A stretch of DNA of 11,849 bases from an uncultured Christensenella sp. (lineage in GTDB: Bacteria > Bacillota > Clostridia > Christensenellales > UBA3700). The DNA is taken from assembly GCA_910584635.1 (NCBI GenBank), contig CAJUBA010000027.1, positions 1 through 11,849 on the forward strand, given 5' to 3'. Position numbers and translations under genes: made by a program. Positions 1 to 7,131 of this stretch are shown piece by piece (position 1 is the stretch's first letter; each line of letters opens with the position of its first letter). The notes below the pieces were generated by a model. The model did no database searches. It was not told the DNA's origin and saw only the letters and a list, made by a program, of their open reading frames with translations.

Positions 1-2
1 TA

Positions 3-314
3 AAAGATAAGGAAACAGGTGAGTACTTGACCGACGACGATTTGCCGGAGATGACGTTAAAAGAAAGTTGGCATGTCAACTTTGCTTTTATCGATACGAA
101 AGGATTTAGTACATCTCAACAATATTGTAAAAATTGGCCGGCAAAAGAATATATTGATAGTCGTCCATATTATAATAAGTACGAAATACTTATATTTTTT
201 GACTGTCGACCGGAAAGGCCTAAAAATCCTAGTGAGTTCAAGAGGAAATACGCAACAAACTCAAGACAAGTAAGATTTTATATCAATAAAACTTGGAGAG
301 AAACTGAAAAATAA
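3..314 (+). CDS. 3' end of an unrecognised protein gene, cut by the window edge
   Basis: The reading frame is open from the first complete codon (position 3) to a TAA at 312-314, so this is the last 103 codons of a gene that starts upstream; no start codon is claimed. The visible C-terminal part is rich in aromatic and charged residues (for example ESWHVNFAFIDTKGF and KYEILIFFDCRPERPKN) with alternating hydrophobic stretches that suggest beta strands. I see no membrane helix and no motif I recognise. The stop lies 21 nt before the start codon of the 1923-residue secreted protein, and the gap holds only that gene's ribosome binding site. The two are therefore probably co-transcribed. Both this fragment and the 5' part of the next gene are AT-rich. 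Function unknown. Confidence 0.6.
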   Translation, partial: KDKETGEYLTDDDLPEMTLKESWHVNFAFIDTKGFSTSQQYCKNWPAKEYIDSRPYYNKYEILIFFDCRPERPKNPSEFKRKYATNSRQVRFYINKTWRETEK

Positions 315-335
315 TATACTAAGGGAGAAATATAT

Positions 336-3300
336 ATGAGAACTATTAAAAAAACATGGAAAAATATAATTATAAGTTTGTTTATACTTATACTTTGTTT
401 TTCGCTTCTTTCTGTATTTATAAATAATTCAAATAAAGAAGTTTTTGCAGACAAAGTCAATGAAGAATTAAGTTTGGAAGAAGAGTGTCGACAAATGACA
501 GAGAGTATTGAAATAAATGTTGACGGTGATATGCACAATATTAGTGACTATGAAAGTTATTTAAGTGAAGAATTTAAATTTGGAGAAAAATTTGAGGAAC
601 GTCCAAAAGACAAAACTGATAAATGGATATTAAAAATAGTACCGAAAAGACTTTTTGATGAAAAAAAACAAGACTTTCTATATATAGGGGCTGAGTATGG
701 ATTTTATTTTAATTACGATGAAACAGAGAATACGAATCTAATATATTTAATCAAACAGACTTTTGATTTAAACATTTCAGGTCATATTGTAAGAAAGATA
801 AAGCCATTGTATTATGAAAAATATGGATACATATCAGAAAATAATAAAACTATAATTACGCCAGTATTATTGATTACTGAGCAATTTAATCAGAAAAGGT
901 ACCGTTATATAAAATATTCGGCATCTAATAACTTATATTTGAAAAATGTGGCATTTAGCGGTGCATTGTTAAATATTAATGATTATAATTCAGGAGATGA
1001 TGATTATGTGGCGACTGAAGATAACGGCGGTTATTTTATTGGTGGCGAATATATATTTAGCGGAGTGTCTGCCCAGAATAGCCAGATTGAAGAAATCGCG
1101 GAATCGTTTCGTATTTTACTTGGTGTGGCTATTACCCCAGTAGGTTGGTTAATGTCGATACAGGATCTAATCGATTTAAATGGAGAATGGAAAGTGGCTA
1201 TGTCTAAAGATTTTAGAGAAATACTTGAGAATGATAAAAAATATTCCTTAGTAATCGGGGAAGTATCAAGATATAAGCAAATTGAAAAATATGGATTCCT
1301 TATTAAAAATTATGTTAGCGTATTGGATACTGATTATAAGGACAGTTCTTTGATGTTTGGGATAAAATCCAGTAATTACGTTCAATCTGTATTTTATTAT
1401 AATTATGCCGATGAGACGAATATGTCCAATACGGCGTTTGTAGGCAGAGTAAAATTGGATATCGTTAAAGAAGAGGAAACCTTGACTGGTTCGAATATCA
1501 TACCTATTGCAACTAATTTGGAATCAAATGATTATTTTAAAGAGATATATAAAGAAAAAAGAATAGAACTTGAAGAAAATGAAAACACGATTATTTATTC
1601 TCTGCCCAAAAGAGAAAATGAGTTGACTTTTACTGCGCCTGAAAATGGAATCTATACTTTTGAATCTAATGGTCAGATTAAAAATAGATTTATTGCGGAT
1701 AAAGGCAATCTTGATGAAAGCGTAGACGGAAGAAATCAAAAACTTGTCGTAGAATTGACAAAAGGGGAAAAATTTTATTTCATAAGCGAAAATTTATATA
1801 ATCAAAAAGGAATATATCAAATAAGGACAGAGTTTACCCCGCAACAGATAGAAGCGGAAGAAACAAAGACGCTGACTGTAAAGGCAGGCGAGAGCGAGTT
1901 TTTTGCGTTTGATAATACTGACGGCGCGGGCTTTAACTATTCTCTCGATGAAAACGGGAATTATTCTATAAGCGTAGCATACGAAGACAGAAACAACGTG
2001 TTGGAAACAGTCTCTATGCTGAATATGAAGAGCGGAGCAATCGCGCATTGCGAGAGCGGAAAATATATTATTAAAATTACAAACAACGGCGACGAAGACG
2101 CTAAATTGAAATTTAAGGTTTCTCATGGTTCTGCGCTAGATATCGGACAAGCCTATGAATTGGAAGTAGGACGGAACGCTTTGTATAAATTAGGCGAACC
2201 CAAAGCGAGCAGTATTGTAAAATTTGCTACAGTATCTGAAATACCTTTGAAAATATCTTTACTCGACGAGCAATTCAACGTAATTATCGAGAGCGATAAG
2301 ATAACAGACGCTGAGATTAAATCAGTAATTGACGAGAATAAGACTTATTATCTGTATATCGAAAACGACAGAGAGTCGGCAGCAAAGATTGCGCTTGAAG
2401 TCGCGTATGATTTATTTAAGTTGACGTTGGGGAATAATGAGTTGGCAGGTAAGCACTTATCTAGCAATATTTATGAACTTTCTTTGACAAGCGACGCGCG
2501 GATAACAATTTCGGCTTCCCACAATATAGAGTATTCTGTATATGACGAAAAATGGGAATTGCTTGAATTGCAAGACGGAGCGTATGTGATATCCAAAGAC
2601 GCTAAATATTTTATTGTAGCGAGAGGAGAGGAAAGTGCTTTTAACTTTGACATATCGCTTGAGTGTACGGAAGATTTGGAAGGAATGATAGGCGCAGACG
2701 AATATTGTTATATACGCTATATACCGACCAAGACTGATTATTACGACGTTAGCGGAGTAGAAGTATTCGAATGGTTTGACGAGCATCTGCGTACTTTTAG
2801 CGATAAGATGGAAGAAGGCTCAGTTTATTATCTCAAAATAACGGGAGAAGAGAATACCCCGTATAATATTTCCATACAAAGAAGAGCGACGCTTATTCCG
2901 CTTAGGTCAAGTTTCGACGCGACAAACAAACTGTATTTTATTGAGATAGAAGAAAGCGGAGCGTACGCTATTACTACTTGGATATCCAATGGAGTAACTG
3001 GAACTTTTGATATTTTAGATTGGGAAAATAATTTAATAAGCGCGGATAACAAAGCGGGCGAAAAGCATATCGCTCATTTCGAAAAAGGTCTGTATTACAT
3101 AGATATGAAAACAAACGACGGAGTAACAATGCTTATAAACGCTCATAACTCCGATAATGCCCAACTAAACAATACTTTGATTGAAGGAGTAAACCACAAC
3201 GTAGAAATCAAATCAAATACAGATAATACTTTCATAGTCAACGCAAGCGCGTCGAGCGAATATTATCTTATGTTGACTTATGTAAGTACTAGATTGCAAA

Positions 3301-6107
3301 TTTTTATTACAGTAACCGATTCTTCTCTCAATGAAATTCCTTTTGAAGAATTGACGCTTCAGCCTACGGAACAAGGCAAAAGATATGGCGTCAAGTTGAA
3401 ATTAGAAGAAGGGAAAACTTATTTCATCAGTATATATTACGCTGAATCAGATTTTGATAATAAAGAAGCGGAATTGTTGATTAAGATACCGACTAAAATT
3501 CAAGACGTTTACTTAAAAGCAAGCGGAGGAGAATTAAGAATTAAGATACTTGAAAAAAGAAAACAATTTCAAACAGAGCCTATTATTAGCATGGGCAGGA
3601 TATATGTCTTTGAGACTGACGCTGAAAATGTAATTTGGCAAATCTCCGATACGGGGGTCGTAGATGCTAAGTTAGAAAATAATAGACTGTGCGTTAATAT
3701 TGACGAGAATTATACTAGCCGACGACTGATATTAAAGGCTAAAGACGATTTGGGAGAGATAGAAATTATTCTCAGATTGGAGTTCGCTTACAAAGCGAGC
3801 GCTTCTTGCGACGGAACGAACGGATATCGTACAAACCTTATAAGTATCAGTCAATTAAATTACAAACTTGACGCGCGCATTGAGACGATGGATATAACGA
3901 TGTCGGGAAAAACTTTAACGGTAAACGGAGACGAATGTTCTTATTTCTTAATGTATGACGATGGATTTGATATTTTTGCAAATAACGCGCGTATTAGCAG
4001 CGTAGCGCAGATAAGATTCAACGAAAGCGGAATGACGTATAAAGTCGCAGTAGACGCGATACCATTTGTGTTTACGAAAATTGCGAATATATCTTTTACG
4101 GAAGCAAGCGTTATAGCAGATATGAGGGGAACGAGCGTAAGCACAAAGACGTATAATCTTCCTTCGACTTTAGATAGGCTGATTCTTCTTGGAAACGAGA
4201 GAGAAGTTTTGACGAATATTCGTTTCGTTATGGAGACAAAATCAAGTTTTTCAATACATTTGATTAACATAAACGCAAAAGCAACTAATTGCGTTTTGTT
4301 TGATTTCTCTTTGGTAGACAAAACAGAAGCGTTGTTATCGGGGACAAATAAAATAATCGGTAAAAGCCCGAGTTACTTAATAAAAGCAAAGGCAATTGTT
4401 TTCGAAGGACAGGACGGAAGTTTGCAAGTTATAGGTTCTAACGGCGAAAACGGCGCGAACGGCGCAAAGGCAGGCAGTAATAGTTATAGCGCCGGAGAAA
4501 ATGGCGGTAATGGCGACGACGGACTAAATGGCGAAAACGGAACAGGCGCTTTGTCTTGTACAAGCGTTGCAAATAAGGGCGATTGTTCGATATTATTGCA
4601 AGGCGGCAATGGCGGAAACGGCGGCTACGGTCGCAATGGCGGCACCGGCGGTCATGGCAGAACTAATGCAGTAAAGGGCGGCGCCGGCGGTCGCGGCGGA
4701 GATGGCGGCGACGGCGGCTATGGCGGAGTTGGATGTCCGGTATCGCCGACGGAAGGAATTATTGATATTATAAAAGGAAAACCAGGTTGCGGCGGAGATG
4801 GCGGTAGCGGCGGTTATGGCGGAAGCGGATCGGACGGTGTAGTATGCCGTATAAACGGTGAATTTGCGGTGGTGTACTCGTACTCAGGTGGCGTAGGCGG
4901 AAACGGCGGTAACGCAGGCGAATGCGGAGCCGGCGACCATGCATGTAAATTGCCAGCCGGTGGCGCCGGTGGCAATGGCGGATACGGTGGAGACGGCGCT
5001 TCTTATCAGGAAGGTAAAGACTTTAAGTACACTGGCGCAAGCGCCGGCGGTCGCGGTGGAAACGGCGGTACTGGTTGTATAGGCGGCGACGGCGGTCATG
5101 GCGGTCATGGCGGTACGGGAGCAAAAGGATTGAATGCTACTTTGACTTCTAATGGCGGCGACGGATATAGAGGCGGTCGCGGTGGAAACGGCGGCAACGG
5201 CGGGAATTATTATGAAGTAGACGGACATGGCGGCGCTGCCGGCGACGGCGGTTACGGCGGCGAAGGCGGAGAAGGCGGTGAGAAAAAAAGCGTATTCAAA
5301 GGCGGGGCGAAAGGTCCGGATGGAAGTTCAGGCTCAAATGGAGCCGCGGGAAAATACGTGGCGCCCGGAAGCAATACCGGCGAAAGTTCCGGCGGCGACT
5401 CTTGCGTTGCCACAGGTACGCTAATTACGCTTGCCGACGGTCGTCAAGTGCCGGTAGAAACGCTCAAAGGCGACGAAATGTTGTTGGTTTGGGATATTTT
5501 TAATGGAAAATTTGAAATTTCCCCCATACTTTTTGTAGACAAAGACGAAGAAAGAATGTATAATATAATTAATCTTCGATTCTCTGACGGTACAAGCGTA
5601 AAGGTCATAGATGAACACGGGTTCTGGGATTTTGACTTGAACAAGTACGTTTTCTTAAGAGAAGACGCGGATAAGTATATAGGACATTACTTTAACAAGC
5701 AGACGGTAGATGAGGAAGGCAACTTCGGTTATACGAAAGTAAGACTTGAGGAAGTGGAGATTACTCAGGAATATACCGCGGCGTGGAGTCCTGTAACGTA
5801 CGGACATTTATGTTATTACGTCAATGGCATGCTTTCAATGCCGGGCGCTACGGGAGGATTGATAAATATCTTTGACGTAGACGCAAAGACAATGACGGTA
5901 GATAAGCAAGCGTACGAGTTTGATATCGAGATATACGGACTGTATACGTACGAAGAGTTTAGCAGTAAATATGAGATACCGCAGGAGATATTCGAAGCGT
6001 TTGGCGGAAAGTATTTGAAAGCGGCGATAGGTAAAGGCTTGATTACGGAAGATGAGATAAGCGCGTTGATAACGAGATATTCCGCTTTCTGGCAAGCAAA
6101 CGATTAA
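336..6107 (+). CDS. Giant secreted multi-domain surface protein with Gly-rich region and C-terminal Hint domain
   Basis: Start: ATG at 336, eight bases after AAGGGAG (321-327), followed by a signal peptide (basic MRTIKK, hydrophobic core about 11-29, likely cleavage after VFA, residue 38). Residues about 40-410 are an AT-rich head of unknown fold. About 410-1060 holds seven degenerate beta-sandwich modules of roughly 90-100 residues, each ending in a G-x-YY-hydrophobic strand (near 474, 573, 666, 754, 826, 915 and 1023), like PPC-type domains. A further beta-rich part (about 1063-1366) leads into a Gly-Gly-X region (1367-1689) with eight cysteines. Residues 1690 to about 1840 form a Hint module: block A starts at Cys1690 (CVATGTLITLADG...GDEMLLVWD), a block B His is at 1761, and a VNGML strand is at 1829-1833. 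A tail rich in acidic and aromatic residues follows. No LPXTG motif or C-terminal membrane helix is present. From family knowledge, Hint domains perform an N-S acyl shift at the first Cys and cleave or ligate the upstream chain. Adhesin is the likeliest role; the substrate is unknown. Confidence 0.9.
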   Translation: MRTIKKTWKNIIISLFILILCFSLLSVFINNSNKEVFADKVNEELSLEEECRQMTESIEINVDGDMHNISDYESYLSEEFKFGEKFEERPKDKTDKWILKIVPKRLFDEKKQDFLYIGAEYGFYFNYDETENTNLIYLIKQTFDLNISGHIVRKIKPLYYEKYGYISENNKTIITPVLLITEQFNQKRYRYIKYSASNNLYLKNVAFSGALLNINDYNSGDDDYVATEDNGGYFIGGEYIFSGVSAQNSQIEEIAESFRILLGVAITPVGWLMSIQDLIDLNGEWKVAMSKDFREILENDKKYSLVIGEVSRYKQIEKYGFLIKNYVSVLDTDYKDSSLMFGIKSSNYVQSVFYYNYADETNMSNTAFVGRVKLDIVKEEETLTGSNIIPIATNLESNDYFKEIYKEKRIELEENENTIIYSLPKRENELTFTAPENGIYTFESNGQIKNRFIADKGNLDESVDGRNQKLVVELTKGEKFYFISENLYNQKGIYQIRTEFTPQQIEAEETKTLTVKAGESEFFAFDNTDGAGFNYSLDENGNYSISVAYEDRNNVLETVSMLNMKSGAIAHCESGKYIIKITNNGDEDAKLKFKVSHGSALDIGQAYELEVGRNALYKLGEPKASSIVKFATVSEIPLKISLLDEQFNVIIESDKITDAEIKSVIDENKTYYLYIENDRESAAKIALEVAYDLFKLTLGNNELAGKHLSSNIYELSLTSDARITISASHNIEYSVYDEKWELLELQDGAYVISKDAKYFIVARGEESAFNFDISLECTEDLEGMIGADEYCYIRYIPTKTDYYDVSGVEVFEWFDEHLRTFSDKMEEGSVYYLKITGEENTPYNISIQRRATLIPLRSSFDATNKLYFIEIEESGAYAITTWISNGVTGTFDILDWENNLISADNKAGEKHIAHFEKGLYYIDMKTNDGVTMLINAHNSDNAQLNNTLIEGVNHNVEIKSNTDNTFIVNASASSEYYLMLTYVSTRLQIFITVTDSSLNEIPFEELTLQPTEQGKRYGVKLKLEEGKTYFISIYYAESDFDNKEAELLIKIPTKIQDVYLKASGGELRIKILEKRKQFQTEPIISMGRIYVFETDAENVIWQISDTGVVDAKLENNRLCVNIDENYTSRRLILKAKDDLGEIEIILRLEFAYKASASCDGTNGYRTNLISISQLNYKLDARIETMDITMSGKTLTVNGDECSYFLMYDDGFDIFANNARISSVAQIRFNESGMTYKVAVDAIPFVFTKIANISFTEASVIADMRGTSVSTKTYNLPSTLDRLILLGNEREVLTNIRFVMETKSSFSIHLININAKATNCVLFDFSLVDKTEALLSGTNKIIGKSPSYLIKAKAIVFEGQDGSLQVIGSNGENGANGAKAGSNSYSAGENGGNGDDGLNGENGTGALSCTSVANKGDCSILLQGGNGGNGGYGRNGGTGGHGRTNAVKGGAGGRGGDGGDGGYGGVGCPVSPTEGIIDIIKGKPGCGGDGGSGGYGGSGSDGVVCRINGEFAVVYSYSGGVGGNGGNAGECGAGDHACKLPAGGAGGNGGYGGDGASYQEGKDFKYTGASAGGRGGNGGTGCIGGDGGHGGHGGTGAKGLNATLTSNGGDGYRGGRGGNGGNGGNYYEVDGHGGAAGDGGYGGEGGEGGEKKSVFKGGAKGPDGSSGSNGAAGKYVAPGSNTGESSGGDSCVATGTLITLADGRQVPVETLKGDEMLLVWDIFNGKFEISPILFVDKDEERMYNIINLRFSDGTSVKVIDEHGFWDFDLNKYVFLREDADKYIGHYFNKQTVDEEGNFGYTKVRLEEVEITQEYTAAWSPVTYGHLCYYVNGMLSMPGATGGLINIFDVDAKTMTVDKQAYEFDIEIYGLYTYEEFSSKYEIPQEIFEAFGGKYLKAAIGKGLITEDEISALITRYSAFWQAND
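4434..5402 (+). repeat. Imperfect GGX-encoding repeats (Gly-rich region of the giant protein)
   Basis: This stretch encodes residues 1367-1689, dominated by GG-N/D/Y/S/T/H triplets interrupted by short non-repetitive inserts. At the DNA level it is built from GGCGGN units that stay in frame. Longer near-identical copies are visible: 4681-4700 and 5041-5060 differ at one base and are exactly 360 nt (120 codons) apart. Positions 5046-5068 and 5172-5194 are identical over 23 bases and 126 nt (42 codons) apart. Cysteines lie at residues 1408, 1417, 1467, 1485, 1504, 1530, 1537 and 1581, mostly at or near insert boundaries. Such GGX sequences are known to form polyglycine-II helix bundles, for instance in springtail antifreeze proteins and some phage tail-fibre adhesins. 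Applying that fold here is inference. Confidence 0.8.
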
Positions 6108-6133
6108 ATCAGTCAAATCATAACTTAATATTT

Positions 6134-6162
6134 CGTTCCCGACACCTCACAGAATCGGGACG
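6134..6162 (+). repeat. Hairpin upstream of the terminator
   Basis: CCCGA (6138-6142) pairs with TCGGG (6155-6159) around a 12-base loop, and the stem extends outward to CG(T)T / GACG with one bulge. It lies 26 bases after the stop of the giant gene and immediately before the main terminator hairpin. It has no T-run of its own, being followed by six A residues. It may help 3'-end protection or act with the next hairpin. Confidence 0.5.
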
Positions 6163-6169
6163 AAAAAAT

Positions 6170-6197
6170 CGCCGTCCGAAAGGGCGGCGGTTTTTTT
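6170..6197 (+). terminator. Rho-independent terminator of the giant-protein transcript
   Basis: CGCCGTCC (6170-6177) pairs with GGGCGGCG (6182-6189), an 8-bp stem with one G-U pair and a GAAA loop, followed by a run of seven T (6191-6197). It sits 62 nt after the TAA at 6107. The strand call rests on the T-run. An A-run before the stem (6163-6168) could give weaker termination for minus-strand transcription. Confidence 0.85.
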
Positions 6198-6241
6198 ATA
6201 GGTAAATTAAAAATAAATTTTAGCGCGCAGTTTTATTACTA

Positions 6242-6268
6242 GATGCCAAAGCGAAAACCCTTGGTATC
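6242..6268. repeat. Short inverted repeat in the hpf upstream region
   Basis: GATGCCAA (6242-6249) pairs with TTGGTATC (6261-6268), allowing one G-U pair, around an 11-base loop. There is no T-run on either side, so a terminator is unlikely. It lies about 75 bases upstream of the hpf -10 box and could be an operator dyad or chance. Apart from this hairpin and the promoter, 6201-6409 shows nothing I can identify. Confidence 0.25.
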
Positions 6269-6318
6269 GCCAAATTAAAATATCCGATAAAAATTACAAT
6301 AAATTTTCAAAAACCATC

Positions 6319-6347
6319 TTTTAATTGTTTTTTGTCTGTGGTATAAT
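6319..6347 (+). promoter_or_regulatory. Extended -10 promoter of hpf
   Basis: TGG-TATAAT at 6339-6347 is a perfect -10 (TATAAT, 6342-6347) with the upstream TG of extended -10 promoters. The -35 position at 17-bp spacing (6319-6324) reads TTTTAA, a poor match, which extended -10 promoters tolerate. Transcription would start near 6354, giving a leader of about 70 nt before the hpf ATG. The sequence gives no clear sign of an alternative sigma factor. Confidence 0.65.
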
Positions 6348-6424
6348 ATAAACACAGAATACAAAGAAATAAATTTGGGGATTGGCTTGCCGATTTCCCG
6401 ACAAAAATAAAGGAGGGCAATTAT

Positions 6425-6949
6425 ATGAAAATAGAAATAATTGCGAGAAATTACAAACTGACCGACCATTTGGAAGAAATCATCAACAAGAAAATGGAAA
6501 AGTTTTCGAGATATTTCGAAGACGACGCCGTAGCGAAGATTTTTCTTAAAGAAACGGGCGGAAAAGACAAGTACGTTATGGAAGTAACAATCTTCTTCGG
6601 AAACAATATGGTAAGAAGCGAAGTTTCCTCGGAAAATATGTTCAACAATATAGATATTGCGTTGCCGAAGATAGAAGGACAGATAAGAAAGCACCGCACG
6701 AAACTCGGCAAACTCAAAAAGAGCGCTTTGGACGAAGGAAGCATGTATCCGCAGGCGGAAGAAAAGAAAATGGAGATTATCCGTACAAAGTCCATGGCTT
6801 TGAAGAAGATAGATCTCGAAGAAGCCGTCGAGGATATGGAACTTGTCGACCACGACTTTTATATATTCCTCAACAATAAGACGGGTAAAGTCAACGTGCT
6901 TTACAAACGTCGCGCGGGAAATTTGGGTTGTATCGAACTCGACTATTGA
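6425..6949 (+). CDS. hpf: Long-form ribosome hibernation promoting factor (HPF)
   Basis: This 174-residue protein has the two-domain layout of long HPF. The N-terminal S30AE/RaiA-type domain (about 1-97, from MKIEIIARNYKLTDHLEEII) binds the 30S decoding region. A charged linker (about 98-115) follows, then the C-terminal dimerisation domain (about 117-174, IIRTKSMALKKIDLEEAVED ... HDFYIFLNNKTGKVNVLYKR). From family knowledge, the C-terminal domain pairs two ribosomes into translationally silent 100S dimers in stationary phase or stress. The start is fixed by AGGAGG at 6411-6416, eight bases before the ATG. Length and conserved motifs are normal for the family. The gene is monocistronic here, with its own promoter and a terminator 22 nt after the stop. 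secA, a frequent downstream neighbour of hpf in Firmicutes, is not next to it. Identification is secure. Confidence 0.97.
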   Translation: MKIEIIARNYKLTDHLEEIINKKMEKFSRYFEDDAVAKIFLKETGGKDKYVMEVTIFFGNNMVRSEVSSENMFNNIDIALPKIEGQIRKHRTKLGKLKKSALDEGSMYPQAEEKKMEIIRTKSMALKKIDLEEAVEDMELVDHDFYIFLNNKTGKVNVLYKRRAGNLGCIELDY

Positions 6950-6970
6950 TTTAACAGACGAAATACGTAC

Positions 6971-6997
6971 GCCGACGGGTTTTCCCGTCGGCTTTTT
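6971..6997 (+). terminator. Rho-independent terminator of hpf
   Basis: GCCGACGGG (6971-6979) and CCCGTCGGC (6984-6992) form a perfect 9-bp stem with a TTTT loop, followed by five T residues. It lies just after the hpf stop at 6949. Confidence 0.93.
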
Positions 6998-7072
6998 ATA
7001 TTTATATTATAATTTTTTGTTTATTTTGCGTCTAAAAATCCGTTCAACTTATAATAATCGATATATATTTAA

Positions 7073-7101
7073 TTGTCTTTTGTAATTTTTTGTAGTAAAA
7101 T
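7073..7101 (+). promoter_or_regulatory. Candidate promoter for the M60-like protein gene
   Basis: TTGTCT (7073-7078, four of six matches to TTGACA) and TAAAAT (7096-7101, five of six to TATAAT) are separated by 17 bp. The predicted start near 7108 would leave a leader of about 24 nt before the ATG at 7132. The surrounding region is very AT-rich, so chance matches are possible; the exact spacing and the position between the hpf terminator and the next gene favour it. Confidence 0.5.
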
Positions 7102-7131
7102 TATTCTGAATAAAAGCGTAAAGGAGTAGAA

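Noticed and set aside
4884..5228. Ala/Val/Thr-rich minus-strand open frame opposite the Gly-rich region
   Set aside because: It is the antisense of GGX repeats, which automatically reads as Ala/Thr/Val-rich sequence without stops.
4434..5402. CRISPR array or tandem satellite because of the dense repeats
   Set aside because: Repeats are triplet-phased, keep one open reading frame, vary in length and have no regular spacers.
6275..6853. 192-codon minus-strand open frame over hpf
   Set aside because: hpf is unambiguous on the + strand and the antisense frame crosses its promoter; no independent support.
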